Source: Pegea sp. RAD2-039
Taxonomy: Eukaryota > Chordata > Thaliacea > Salpida > Salpidae
Direction: 5' to 3'
NCBI GenBank assembly: GCA_034620365.1
Contig: JAQGEQ010000380.1
Location: forward strand, 3,596,001 to 3,660,000
Length of the DNA stretch: 64,000 nucleotides
Of this stretch, positions 40,454 through 52,493 are shown piece by piece. The first letter of the stretch is position 1, and each line of letters starts with the position of its first letter. A program made the translations under genes and the position numbers. The notes beneath the pieces were generated by a model. That model saw nothing but the letters and a program-made list of their open reading frames with translations. It was not told the origin of the DNA and did not search any database.

Positions 40454-42149
40454 ATATTTTACTTCAAATATTAATAAAAACCAAATATTTTCAATTTTTC
40501 TTTATTTAGCAAAGTTTTCACTTATTTGCTAACACTACTGATTCTTTCATGTTTTGAAAATGACAAATAATTGTTAATCTTTCTTCGGTACGTTGCTCTT
40601 CAGTTTTATATTCAAAGAATTTCAAATCATATTCAAACTAAGCTTACTTGACCGTCAACATCTGAAACTCATCTTGTGACGAGCAATTTCTTCTGATAGT
40701 TAAATTGTATGTTTTGTCTTATGTCCAACCCATAAAGCAAACATTTGAACAATTTTATAACTTTTAAATCAAATCCATATTTAAATTTTTTATTAGTTTT
40801 TTTATACTTATATTTCATAAGTCCGATAATTCATCTCTCTTTGTCTAACTTTCAAAGTTTTATGTTTTACACCGTTACTTTTGTATTTATAATCAGACTA
40901 TAGCTAGAAATTTGGCTTTATGAGTTTTTATTATGTCAGTAGGCACAACACTTTTCTCATGATCTGTAGATCTTAAACTTAATGTCACTTTTTTGGTGGT
41001 CACTTTTCATTTTTTATTATTAAAATTTTCAGCCGGTTTTAACAGAATAAATTTATATATTTATGAACAAATAAATGATATAAGTATTATCTTTGTATTA
41101 TGATTTTTAATTATATATTATTAATTGATTATTATAAAGTTTTGACAAACTATTAAAGTTCTTTTTATAATAGATATAAAGAAGCTTTTTAAAAGTTTTA
41201 AAGAATCTTATAATTGAAGAAAAAGTCAGTTTTTATGAAAGACGAAATCTGCAATAATTTTTTTTTCAGTTTCAAGTAAAATATTTTTAAATATTTAGAA
41301 TACAGGTTCTTTACGAGTACTTCAAAACTAAAACTTTTTATCTAATGAGTAAATTTTCATCAAACAAAATTTTGTAATATTCTTACCGCTTACGTCAGTT
41401 TTTTGAAATTAATCATTTTAATACAAATGTCAGAAATTAGTTCGAAAGTAAACTGGTCAGATTAAAAAGATTAAATTTCATTTGGTGGTTGCAAAATAAA
41501 AGTATTTCTTTTTAACAAGTGAAATTTTTTTCATAAAAATAATATTTAAATTTATTAGACATTTTGTATGTTTCAGAAAGTAGTAAATAAAAGCAAAAAA
41601 GATGTAATTATGTCTTATTTATTTTTATTAATCAATTTTGGTTATAAAATTCATGATGGCCGTTCTCGGCCGAAACAGGGCTTATTATAATGATTATTTT
41701 TGAGTTTTATGATGTAACAAACTGGTCGTCAACCTTTAAATACTAGTAACCAACATTTCAGAATATAAACTTGCCTATTATCATATAGGAGGTAACCATC
41801 GTAGTAGTAATTACATCATAATTCTTTTTATTAACAGAATGTTACGAGCCATTGCTAAAATTCTATTTTAGTTGAAGTAGGATTTTTACTGATGCTAACT
41901 TATCGAGAGTTTCTACAAAACTCTATTTTACCAATTTAAATTATTTAGGATGATAAAAAGCATTTTTGGTTTAATTTCTTATCAAGCGCAGATTTTAAAA
42001 TTAAATTATTTGACTAAATGTTATTATTAATTGAAGTTATTCAATTATTTACAGTGATTAAAAAAATCTTACAGCATCAGAGTTTCAACTTGGATAAAAA
42101 GATTCTACGACAACTTAAAATATTTAAATACATTCCTAGCTAAAAACAA
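40454..42149. other. intergenic region
   Basis: AT-rich, no gene seen. A small GC-rich self-complementary word (GGCCGTTCTCGGCC) occurs near 41658. Confidence 0.45.
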
Positions 42150-42385
42150 AAGCAAGCATTGTCATTTCTAAAGTGTGATTTTTTCCTTTTTTATATTATT
42201 AACATTCCATGTAATTGTTCACTGTTATATGCTTTGAGTGCTATCGAAATACCCATGTGTTACATCTTTTGCTTTCTATATTTTTGACTAAATGGATGTT
42301 ATTTGTGAGAATGTGTGTTAGCGAGAAGTGCTCTCTTCAGGTACCCTTCTTCGCATTTATTAAAATAAATAAATTAGAAATACCA
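42150..42385 (+). mobile_element. LINE 3' UTR fragment, copy C
   Basis: It matches copy A (1-362) in the same orientation: CATTGTCATTTCTAAAGTGT, TGTAATTGTTCACTGTTATA, GCTTTGAGTGCTATCGAAAT, then GAGAATGTGTGTTAGCGAGA, AGTGCTCTCTTCAGGTACCC and a GCATTTATTAAAATAAATAA end. Only the 3' UTR is present, the usual result of 5' truncation during LINE insertion. Confidence 0.85.
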
Positions 42386-44435
42386 TCGCTCAGAAAAACC
42401 AAGCGCTGTAAGTAATAGAACAGTTATAAATGAAAAGTAGGCATTGACTGAGGAACGCAACTTTTTTCTATTATCATCCACACTAAAGTAACTTAATCAA
42501 CATTTCTATAATCTTTATAACTGAAAATCCCAAACCTCAACAATACCATTCAGCTATATTAAACTCACAAAAGTTGTATATTTAGTAAGAAAAATAAATA
42601 AGGATATTTGAAAAGAAAGCTAATTCAATATGAAGAAAGTAAATTGCTATTTGCTGCAAGCTGTTCAATAGAGTAGGTTTACCATTTTTCCTTAAGGAAT
42701 AAACTTTGATTCTAGTTTCTTTTTGTAGCTTTCCAAGCAAAGGTCTTAAAAAACATGCTAAACTTGACTAACAAAAAGAAAATTAGTAGTATAAGATTAT
42801 CATCAAACCTGAAAATAAATTTATTTAAATCAAAATGTAATTGAAATGAATTATACATTCTTCTTTAAATCTCTTCCTAGTTATATGTTTTACATTTTAC
42901 TTGAATGGGAGCCGTCTTACTACTTTTTTAACTGCATTAATTAGTCAGTAAACTATTACAAAATTAAATGTTATGTTTGCTCTAAGACTGTATAGTTTGT
43001 TATCTTTATGAATGGGTTAAAGGGAAATTTATTTAAACAAGTTTCTAATATTTTCAAAAATCATAAAACGAAATAGTCTAATTGTGCAATGTCTGTGGAT
43101 AATAATAAATCAATAAATAATATCTCGTTTTTATACAATCTCCATACAAAGCAACTAATATTCTGCTTTACAAGAGTTTATTTAACACAAAAATTAGTTT
43201 TATATTAAAACTTGATGGTTTTTCGAAAATGCAAAAAGTATTCATTCATCTTTTTTTTAATTTGTGTTGTTTAGCTAAAAGCTAAATACTAATTATTATG
43301 AAAAAAGCTGCAGCTTTTTAGTTTGCTCTCTAGCCTTTTATCCGAATTATGTTGTAATATGTACTTTTTTGTAGCGTTATGGGAAATTTGATTTGTAAAA
43401 CAATATAGGAAAGGCAAACTTCTTTAAATATTTATTTAATAAAAATGAGAAAATAATTTTACAGTGCAATACAAACACACTTACGTGGCCTAAAAATCAA
43501 ATGTTTCAAAGTCATCGCCGTTTAAATGAAGTTTAACCTGAAAATTACCCACTTATGTTTACACTGAGTATGCACTTCAATAAATGAGTCATCATGTTGA
43601 TAGCTGTACATGATTTAGCATTGCCTCTATGCAGCTATGTTTTAAAGATTTAGAAATTGATTTGATTCTAATATTTAAAGTTTCATCTTATACATTTTAA
43701 ACATAAAGCCTGTTAACTATTTTTGAACTATCTATAAAAGTCAACAAAAAAAGAAACTATTTCAGTTCTGTCCATATAGTCCAGGATAATTATTATTGAT
43801 TTTTTAGCTAAGTTTAGAATATCTTGGAAGAAAAGGCTGTAAAATTTGAAAATATTTTTTGAGCATAAAAATGAGTTTTTATTGTAATAAACTGAACAAA
43901 TAAAGCATGTTTAATTAAATAAATTCAAAAAGTATCTTTGAAAAGAACAATAGATAATAATTTTACAAAATTATACCATTCGAATTTCTTTATTTAAAGT
44001 AAAAACATAAAACTCAATATTAGAGCCATTAAAAATTGTAAAGGGTAAAATAGTAATTAAATTAGTAGCATAGTTGACACAATATAATTAAGAATAATAA
44101 TGACAAATCACTAGATAATATATTTGTCAATCTAATAAACTATAAAAATCTCTAAATAAACTTATGTAGTATATTCAAAAAAGACAAACTTTTAAATTTG
44201 TATTTATACATAAATTGAATCAGTAATTAATAGCAGAACAAAACAATAAAATTATTTAAAACACGCTATCAATTACTATAAACCAAATTGTTATTTTATA
44301 AAATGTAAATAATTAATTTGAAAGAAATAAGATATATTACATTGCATACTAGAGTAGCATTTTTTTAATCTAAACAAATCAAACTTTGAAAAACTACAAA
44401 CATAATAAAAGCGCCATTATTAAAGGATAAACTCT
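42386..44435. other. intergenic region holding the left arm of a large inverted repeat
   Basis: Apart from the repeat at 43063-43406, this is AT-rich DNA without a recognised gene. Confidence 0.45.
43063..43406 (+). repeat. left arm of a ~345 bp inverted repeat
   Basis: Its reverse complement recurs at 48110-48452 with few mismatches (for example TGTGCAATGTCTGTGGATAA, ACAAAGCAACTAATATTCTG, TCTAGCCTTTTATCCGAATT, CGTTATGGGAAATTTGATTT). It contains the palindrome AAAAAGCTGCAGCTTTTT and TTAGCTAAAAGCTAA. The arms are about 4.7 kb apart and enclose the CYP4 gene. Possibly two copies of one short mobile element in opposite orientation. Confidence 0.9.
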
Positions 44436-46150
44436 TTACAATCTTTTCTTTAATTCCAAGTTGAGAGGCTTAACTATCTCTAGAATTAAGCTTGGAAGAA
44501 CTGTAATATCTTTTTCTTCATCTAATGAAACTACAGAAAATTGCCGAAAGAATTTGGTCAAAATAACTTTCATTTCTTGTATAGCAAAACGTTGTCCAAT
44601 ACAATTACGTGGACCTGCTGAAAAAGGTATGTAAGCGAAAGGTGATAAGTTTTTCTTCAAACGGTTTTCAACATCAAATCTTTCTGGTATAAATTTGCTT
44701 GGCTCCTGCCATAAATCTGGGTGCCTGTTAATAAAATAAACAAATATGGAAAGATCACTGCCTTTTGGTATTTTCTTTCCTTCTATAACAACTTCTTCGT
44801 CAGTATTTCGACCGATAAAAGCAACAGGTGGATATAATCTCAAGACTTCCTTAATCACTAAATCTAGGTAAACTAACTGAGCCAAATGATCAGTTGTAAT
44901 ATCACAACTTTTATCCCCATCAAAAATAGCATCTAGCTCGTCGTGAAGTTTTTGTTGTTTATCCGGATATCTTCCAAGCAAGTAAATGGCCCAAGTCAAA
45001 GCTGTCGAGCTTGTGTCATGTCCTGCAAACATAAAAGTGTCCACTTCTTCTTGTATATCATCAGCTGAAAGTTTTTTTCCATTTTCAGTTTCAGCATTGA
45101 TTATCATGTCTAAGAAAGCTTTTTTAGTTTTCTGTTTAGTGTTTGAAGTTGCAATTTTTTCATTCTTTAGTCTGTTTTTTATCACACTAGCAGTGAAACT
45201 ATGTAAAACGTTTAATGTTTTAGCTTGCTCCTTTCCAGTTGGTGATAAGTTGAAAATGAAGTCATTTGATAAGATAGGGCTGGTTAAACGTCTGAGGATT
45301 ATCTCACTTAATCTATAAAATAAAAATTCTACTTAACAAAATTTCCACACAAAAAGAATAACAACCAATTATTAGATCCTTAATTTTTATAAATGTGTAG
45401 ATTTCTTTTCGGTTTTAGATTATTTGTTAGACCATTTTTAAATAAACGTTTAATAAATAGTCAATTTTATTTCAATTTTTCTTATAACTTTAAATTATTT
45501 ATGACTTACTTGTGAATTGCTTTGACATATTCATTTTCTTCGTCTTTTTGAGCATTTATCTGACACCCCATAGCAGTTTCGCAAATTACATCCAATGTAC
45601 ACAGTTTTAAATGCTTTGAAATATTAACCTTTTCATTATTAGATATCTTATCATCGATTATATCAATCATAATGACGGCTTGTTCGTTGATAACTTGCAA
45701 AAAATCTTTGAGTATATCATAATGAAAAGTAGGAGTGATTAACTTTCTTCTTTGCTGCCATTTTCTGCCACTAGACGTCACTAGTCCTTCTTTTATCCAA
45801 GGTTTTATTGGATCATAATTTGCTGATTTACTGAGATGTTGGCGACTTTTTAAAAAAACTTCAGCAGTATTTGGATGAATTAAAAGCAAATTGGGTCTAA
45901 TGCCAATCCAGAAAACTCCCATTTTATCATTACGTTTAGCAAGCTCTAAGCTTTGCGTTTCAAAAAAGCGAAAAAACTTTGTAGAATCTTTGGGAAAACT
46001 TAAAGAATGTCCAAATAAAGGATATGATTTCATTGGAAGTTGTGGCAGTTTGTAAAACTTTGAATTATTTTTGAAAATATTCCAGCATTTTTTCAAAATC
46101 ATTTGTGAAATAATAATTAAACAAACCAATCCAGCAGTTATAAAAATCAT
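44436..46150 (-). CDS. cytochrome P450, CYP4 family (CYP4V-like), two coding exons
   Basis: Microsomal haem monooxygenase; CYP4 enzymes typically omega-hydroxylate fatty acids and related lipids. Exons on the minus strand: 46150-45510 and 45312-44436, giving 505 aa. An N-terminal membrane anchor (about 4-20, FITAGLVCLIIISQMIL) is followed by the proline-rich LPQLPMKSYPLFGH. Key sites are WQQRRKLITPTFH (helix C), the CYP4 helix I signature EEVDTFMFAGHDTSS (about 302-316, with Ala where mammalian CYP4 forms using covalent haem carry Glu), EVLR in helix K (369-372), a PERF motif, and the haem loop PFSAGPRNCIG with axial Cys 451. The FDVENRLKKNLSPFAYIPFS run resembles CYP4V. An acceptor motif (CTTTCTGTTTAG) ends about 24 nt upstream of the ATG and a GTAAGT donor lies on the same strand near 46744, so a 5'UTR intron is likely. 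The gene sits between the arms of an inverted repeat. Confidence 0.96.
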
Positions 46151-48109
46151 CGTGGTCTAAACTGTAAAATTTACCTAAACAGAAAGAAATTGAAAACATA
46201 AAATGAAATTTAATGCTTCTTGTAGAAAATTCTTTAAACAACTTTTGAACAACTTTTTATAAACGAGTAATAAGAAAATCCTTTGAAATAAAACTGGTGT
46301 CAAAGTCCACAACAACAGCTTCAAATTTAATGAAAAGCAGTTTATTTAAGTCAGGAAGAATAAATAAATCAATTAATTAAAAACAACAACATACTTTCGA
46401 CGAATTATAGATAAAAATAACTTCCCTATCTTACTACCATTCAAAAATGATTTCATGAAAAGACTACCAAAATGAAGAAAGTTGGATTAATTATCATCTA
46501 AATTTTTCTGATACAAGTTTTTTTTTATTGAATTAGAGCTAATTAAGATTTGTATTAAACATTTTGTAATTGCTTAAAAATAACATAAATGCAACACTTC
46601 TTTATCAAACTACTTTGATTCAAAACTGACATAAATCCTCTCTGAAGATAGTAATGCTTTCTGATGCTCTTTCCGGGAAAGTTTATTTCTAAAAAAATGG
46701 TTAATACAATTTAAAACTACTTACTCTGCTGCGCCACCTACTTACCGACAACTTCTTCTGTTTCATCTTTTGTTTGCTTAATATTTAATCAAATACAAAC
46801 TTTGATTTAAACCCAGTTAGTAAAAGTAGACTAAAAAGTGATCGTTGTTAAAATAATTTCTATAAATTATCTTAAAACTACAACAAGTTTAAGGACATCT
46901 CAATATAATTTTAAATTTGTTTGTGGTCGAAAATAAAGAAATTTGTAATTTTTTACTTATAATTAATTATAGAAATAAACTTTGATTATTCTAATGTATA
47001 CCAAATTAAACTGTTTTCATATAAAATGAATGTATGTATAAACGAGAAGAAATAAAGTAAAACACGTCGGTTCAGGTCACAGCAGAAAACAAACTAATAT
47101 TTTAATCGCAGGACTTTTTCTTTATACATTTTCGTTTTATTACCAAAAAGTTTGTTCTCTTTTATGTGATAAAATTATATATATTATTATTATTATACGA
47201 GTGCTTGAAAACTTATTTCATTAAATAAATAATTACAAATTTTGAGTTTATTTATATTTTGTTAAAGCATCATTTCTTTTATAAATGAAATTAGTTTTGC
47301 ACTTTTGATTCAATATTTTCTTTTAAAGTAAATGACTTAACTAACGATATTATATTAACAAATAATGAACAATAATTAAACTAGTATACTTTATACTTTA
47401 AAATTTATGTAATTTGAAAAACTGCCTACAAGCAATATGAATAAAAACAAAGTATTATTAAGCTTATAGTAACATAAATTTTATATTTTGCATATGTTGT
47501 ATTCAAAAGATAATTAGTACCATTCATAAGTTGTAATGTAGCAATAACAGAATGATGAATTTTGTAATTACATTTTAAATAAAAATTTTTTATTATAATG
47601 AGTTTGTCACAAGCATTTGTTTCGATTATTAATTTTAAGGGTAAAAAGAAGATACCAATAGTTTAAAAACTACGTAGAAAGAAAATAAAATCATAATAAA
47701 CTACATTTTTTCTGAATTTAAATGAATAATATTTTTCAATATAACTTGAAAACATAATTCATTTGTCATCCTATCATTTAAAAAAGACTTGAAGAAGCAT
47801 TAAAATAGTGTGCTTAATGATTTAAGCTCATAAAAAAAGTACTAGAAGCAGTTTTTGAAAAACATTCCTTAAACAACACTGAACTAAATTATCTATAGAT
47901 TTTCGAGAAACAATAAGGTAAGTGACTTGTTGCTTGCCAACAAAGCATCCTCGATCATTAGGCAGAAGATTTGATGCAAAACAAGTTAGTCATTTACTGA
48001 CTTTTAAGTCTGCTGACAAACGACTTTTTGAAATACATACGGCAACTTTTATCAAATATTTACGTTCCATATTTAATTGAAACTAGTAATACTGATAATG
48101 CCTTGTGTA
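46151..48109. other. intergenic region upstream of the CYP4 gene
   Basis: Probably holds the CYP4 promoter and a non-coding 5' exon (minus-strand donor GTAAGT near 46744). Otherwise AT-rich with no recognised gene. Confidence 0.4.
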
Positions 48110-48452
48110 TATAGTTTTACAAATCAAATTTCCCATAACGCTACAAAAGAGTACACATTACAGCATAATTCGGATAAAAGGCTAGAGAGCAAACTAAAAA
48201 GCTGCAGCTTTTTTCATAATAAGTAGTATTTAGCTTTTAGCTAAACAACACAAATTAAAAAAAAGATGAATAAATACTTTTTGCATTTTCGAAAAACCAT
48301 CAAGTTTTAATATAAAACTAATTTTTGTGTTAAATAAACTCTTGTAAAGCAGCATATTAGTTGCTTTGTATGGAGATTGTATAAAAACGAGATATTATTT
48401 ATTGATTTATTATTATCCACAGACATTGCACAGTTAGAGTATTTCATTTTAT
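48110..48452 (-). repeat. right arm of the ~345 bp inverted repeat
   Basis: Reverse complement of 43063-43406; see that entry. Similarity fades beyond TAAAATGAAATA on the outer side and GTAAAACTATAT on the inner side, so the element boundaries are fairly sharp. Confidence 0.9.
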
Positions 48453-48499
48453 AATGCTTGAAGATTGGCTTAACCTCTTTAACATGGCGAAATCATTTC

Positions 48500-48842
48500 A
48501 CATTAACACTAAGGCTGAAGAAAGTCTAATATGAGGAAAGCTGTTATCAGCTATTTACTATCAAAAACCAAGTAAAGCAGGGGTTATTCCTGGGCTTAAT
48601 ACTAAGTTGGATTTTCTTCTTAATGTTACTAAAACATGTATTTCATGCGTTTGCCGAAGAATTACTTTCATTCAAAATGTGGCGAACTTCTTTTCAACAC
48701 ATCACAGCTAAAGGAGAAGAACAAGTTAGAAAGTCTTTATCTTCGCTTTAAAGATATATGTAACTGCGATATGAAATCACTTTATATTGATGCCAGCAAT
48801 TGGGTAGCAGATGTTGTAGCAGATCGCTCCAAATATCGTTAA
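48500..48842 (+). other. possible coding remnant, unrecognised
   Basis: Directly outside the right repeat arm two overlapping plus frames look less random than their surroundings. One includes KPSKAGVIPGLNTKLDFLLN; the other (48636-48842) includes LFNTSQLKEKNKLESLYLRF and a terminal DASNWVADVVADRSKYR. They read like one product shifted between frames. I recognise no family. It may be a decayed gene or a transposon ORF linked to the repeat. Confidence 0.25.
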
Positions 48843-50257
48843 CTATTCTGCAGCTAACTGAAGGTTAGAGAAGAAAAATAACTTGGAAGAAGATGAAGAA
48901 ACTTTAAAAAAATTCTGCGCTTTTTTTATTCACTATGTTTTGTTTTTGGTATTATTTCTGTAGTACTTTATTGTTATCAGTTTACTAACTTTTCTGGAAA
49001 TAATTTTATTAGGAAAGTAGGGAGATAACTCTATGCGAAAAGATGTAAACCATAATAATATGAAAAAAAAGTTGTATTTATGTCTCTTTCACAACTTTTA
49101 TTGAACTTATCCTTGGTTGAAATGTGTTCTGAATAAACATTTTATTACAGTTATCGTCTAAGTATCTAAATTTTATTTAAATTATATCCTAAATAATTAT
49201 TTCTAAGAAGTTTCATATAATCACTTAAAAAATATTTTTACTAGAAATTATAATTGCAATGATTTTAATTATGCTAAAAGTTTAAATAAATTAACTTAAT
49301 AAGTCTTAATTTAGTTTCGTGGTTTATTGGACGAAATTACTAGAAAGTTACTGAAAGTTACCGCATGAGTTAAAAGAGATTCTTTTGAATAATAGCTAGT
49401 TAAGTAAGGTACCATACATGGGTGCATGCCACTACAGTTGTTTTTCAGTCAGATATTTTTTAAACACTTTTAATTTTGGGGATAGATTTTTTGTATGATT
49501 TGAGACTTAAGACACTAAGAGACTGTTTTATTTTTGTTCATTTTAAAACTATACAAATAAGTCCAGTGGCACTATATTTGAATATAGTTAAAAATAAGTT
49601 GTAGCATACAAGCTTTTTCATTAAATCTTTATTAGTTTTATTTAATTTGTATTTTGTAATTGAAGAATAGTATTTTCTTTTTAAAATTTATAATCAGTTT
49701 TAAAACAAAATGGTATATTGGCTATAAGAAATGATTTAGGTTTTTAACATTTTTCAGTTACTTTTTATTTTTCAGCTACTTTTTATTTGGGGATATATTT
49801 ATAGTACTTTAGGTTACATGTTTTTTAAATTGATTAATATAACCAAATTATGATAAAGTATCAATTTGAGAAAATTTTAAACAGTTGATAAATGTTCAAA
49901 GTTTTTTTATATTTTAAATATAAGAGTTATCAAGTAGTATATAAGTATAATTACACAAATTATAATTAAATATACTTTTAAGGCAATAATTTTTGACAAA
50001 TTAGGTGACAAATGATTTAAGCAAATTCATTGTAGTTAAATATGGAATAAAAGTTTCAAAAGATCACAAATTGTAATTTTCTAAATTTAATTTAAAAATT
50101 AACTGAATTTACTATAAGCCCTTCTTATTTAAATTATTAAGGATAAATTTTGTAACTTAATTTTTTATGAAAGTAGAAAACAATTTATAACTATTTATTT
50201 GGCATATAGTCATACTAAGGCATTAAAAATAATTTTATTAGTGTTTGTCTTGTGAAA
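48843..50257. other. intergenic region upstream of the USP gene
   Basis: AT-rich. Two near-identical CAGTTACTTTTTATTT/CAGCTACTTTTTATTT words lie near 49760-49790. No gene seen. Confidence 0.4.
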
Positions 50258-51562
50258 ATGGAAAATATTTCTGATATAGATGGGGAAAAACCACTGGGGG
50301 AATTGAATACAGTTCAGGATAATAAAAATGAATCATCCACAACTGCTACTTCTGACAATGTAATAGCAATGCTGAATGATAATGCTGTAGAGCAAGAAAT
50401 CCTGAAAGAGGGCAAGAGTTCACTTAAGCTGGTGCCCATTTCAAAAAACTCAATGAACAAGATTCAAACAGCTAATCTTGAAAAAAATAGAAAAAGTATG
50501 AATTTAATAGTTGGTAGAAACCACCCGTATCCTTGTCACTCACCTAACAAGGGCTTCAGAAGAACTAAGACAGTAAAGTCCTTGGATTGCGATAAAGAAG
50601 TGCCAATATTCAGCATTGAAAAAATCAAAGACTCGCAAATTATAGGTAAAGATGAAAACGCCCCGACTGGAATTAGAAACATAAAAAATACTTGCTACTT
50701 TAACAGTGTCATCCAACTAGTTTGTAATAATCCTATTTTTCATAATTATGTCCCTAGCCCTAATGATAACCAGTTTCTACAAAATGTACACCAGATAGCT
50801 TCTTCTATGAAAACAAGCCAACAGAAAACTATAGATCCGATAGAATTTATACGTTTTCTTAAAATAAATATTGATCAACAATACGATGCAATGGAGTTCT
50901 TCCATCACTTTCTACACTGTTTTTCTATGTCCAGCCTAGAAACTAGCAGGCTTGTAGATAACCATATTCAAGGTAGTTTAAAAACTGTAGTTACTTGTAA
51001 GGATTGCCTCTCAAGTAAATCTACTGAGGATTACTTTCAAATTTATACATTATATGACAGTGCTGAATTTAATGAGATAATGGATCTCATAAAATTGAGT
51101 ATTAAAGAAGAAACTCTGACAGGTTTAAATCAAAGATTTTGTTCTGTCTGTCAACAAAACAAGAATGCAAACATTAATAGATTCTTCACAAAACTTCCAG
51201 CAACATTTTATATCGCCCTTCCTAGAGTAATCAACGATGGTTTGCTTATTAAAAAATGTACAAAAAAGTTTATTGTCCCAAAAAGTTTTTCTTCCAAAGA
51301 CTTCAACTGTTCCAATTCTAATCAAGTTTATAATCTTGTTGGGGTAATTAATCACGTTGGAAGCTCACCTACCTTTGGTCATTATACCGCGGATATTCTA
51401 AGAACAAATCCTTCAAGATGGTATCATGCCAATGACAATTATATATCTGTCTCACCTACTTTAAACTCTGAAAGCTTACTGCTAGAAACAGAGACTGCAT
51501 ATTTGCTCGAATATCGCTCAGAACAACCTGCAGTATTGGAAGAAAAGGACATCAAGTCATAA
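50258..51562 (+). CDS. divergent ubiquitin-specific protease (USP), intronless
   Basis: Predicted C19 cysteine protease that removes ubiquitin from proteins (434 aa). The first ATG is at 50258; the in-frame GTG at 50252 is not a plausible start. An N-terminal region of about 135 aa has no recognised domain. The USP fold follows: the Cys box TGIRNIKNTCYFNSVIQ (nucleophile Cys 146), QQYDAMEFFHHFLH (the QQDAHEFL block, with Ala-Met in place of Ala-His), a zinc-type pair CKDC...CSVC (about 247-298), and the His box VINHVGSSPTFGHYTADI (His 375) with WYHANDNYISV (Asp 393 as probable third residue). The catalytic residues are intact, but the domain is compact and the usual LPXXLXXXLKRF block is reduced to KLPATFYIALPRV. 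The N-terminal PYPCHSPNKGFRR is unlike USPs I know. No introns. Confidence 0.88.
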   Translation: MENISDIDGEKPLGELNTVQDNKNESSTTATSDNVIAMLNDNAVEQEILKEGKSSLKLVPISKNSMNKIQTANLEKNRKSMNLIVGRNHPYPCHSPNKGFRRTKTVKSLDCDKEVPIFSIEKIKDSQIIGKDENAPTGIRNIKNTCYFNSVIQLVCNNPIFHNYVPSPNDNQFLQNVHQIASSMKTSQQKTIDPIEFIRFLKINIDQQYDAMEFFHHFLHCFSMSSLETSRLVDNHIQGSLKTVVTCKDCLSSKSTEDYFQIYTLYDSAEFNEIMDLIKLSIKEETLTGLNQRFCSVCQQNKNANINRFFTKLPATFYIALPRVINDGLLIKKCTKKFIVPKSFSSKDFNCSNSNQVYNLVGVINHVGSSPTFGHYTADILRTNPSRWYHANDNYISVSPTLNSESLLLETETAYLLEYRSEQPAVLEEKDIKS

Positions 51563-52493
51563 ATCTCTTTCAATTTGAACATTTTTTTAAATTATTTTTT
51601 CAATTTCAATTGGAGAAATGTGAGTACTGACAAATATTTTGCTGATTTGATTGTAAATGATACGTTTAAATATCATTTCTCTTTTTTTGTTTTATGATAA
51701 TTTTGTGCTTTTCATACAGGGGTTTAAATCTTACCCTGCCGTTCAAAATAAGGTATGCACGCTGTATCACATTATCAAACCAAATATGAGTGAATACTAC
51801 CAACTGCCTCGTGGCTGGTTCGGCGGAAGTTTAGATGATGAGAGTAAATTCAGACAAAAAATATAAATTTCGATGTCACTGGAACACTTCACCTGGCTGG
51901 GTCATTCAAACATTGAACCGAACGAGTGGTGGTGGTTTAGTGCATGTTGGTTGCAATTGTATTTATAGGTTGTTCGAAATCTTCTGTATGGGTCTTCTTC
52001 AAATTGCTATTTTCTCGTTTTTATAAATTTATTAAATAAAGTTTCTATTTTTAGTCTTTAGTGATTGAATAATTCTTTTCTTTTATCAAAAAATTTTTGA
52101 GTTTATTTTCTTGTGCTCAAACTTCGCAATTATTTACTTTTAAAGCCATGAATTACAAATTAAAGTGATGAAAGTAACATTATAAAACCGGAGTGATATT
52201 ATATTTAGGTTATAATATTTCACAATTTCCAAAAACAAATTTTGAATTACCAGCATGCTTAGTTCTAAAATAAGAATAAAAATGTTGAAGCTAAAAAATG
52301 ATTTCTATCTCTTGAAGAGGGCTCAAGATTTTATAAATTTGCTTCAGACTGGGAATGTTGAGTCTAAATTTCTCCCTGGTTTTTGAAGTCGAGTTCTTAA
52401 AAGATAAATCCCAGCATCATAAACAACAATGCAGCAATCAACCTAGGAAAAACCAAAACAGCCTTTTTAAGCTGCATCCTATAAGAGTTAACA
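51563..52493. other. intergenic region after USP, with an exon-like stretch
   Basis: Contains the exon-like segment at 51721-51866 and an AATAAA at about 52035. The rest is AT-rich. Confidence 0.4.
51721..51866 (+). other. exon-like stretch, unrecognised
   Basis: After a good acceptor (TTTTCATACAG, ending 51720) an open frame reads GFKSYPAVQNK, then IIKPNMSEYYQLPRGWFGGS and ends at a TAA. It is GC-richer than its flanks and followed 170 nt later by AATAAA. It could be a last exon, a small gene or a repeat fragment. No partner exon was located. Confidence 0.25.
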
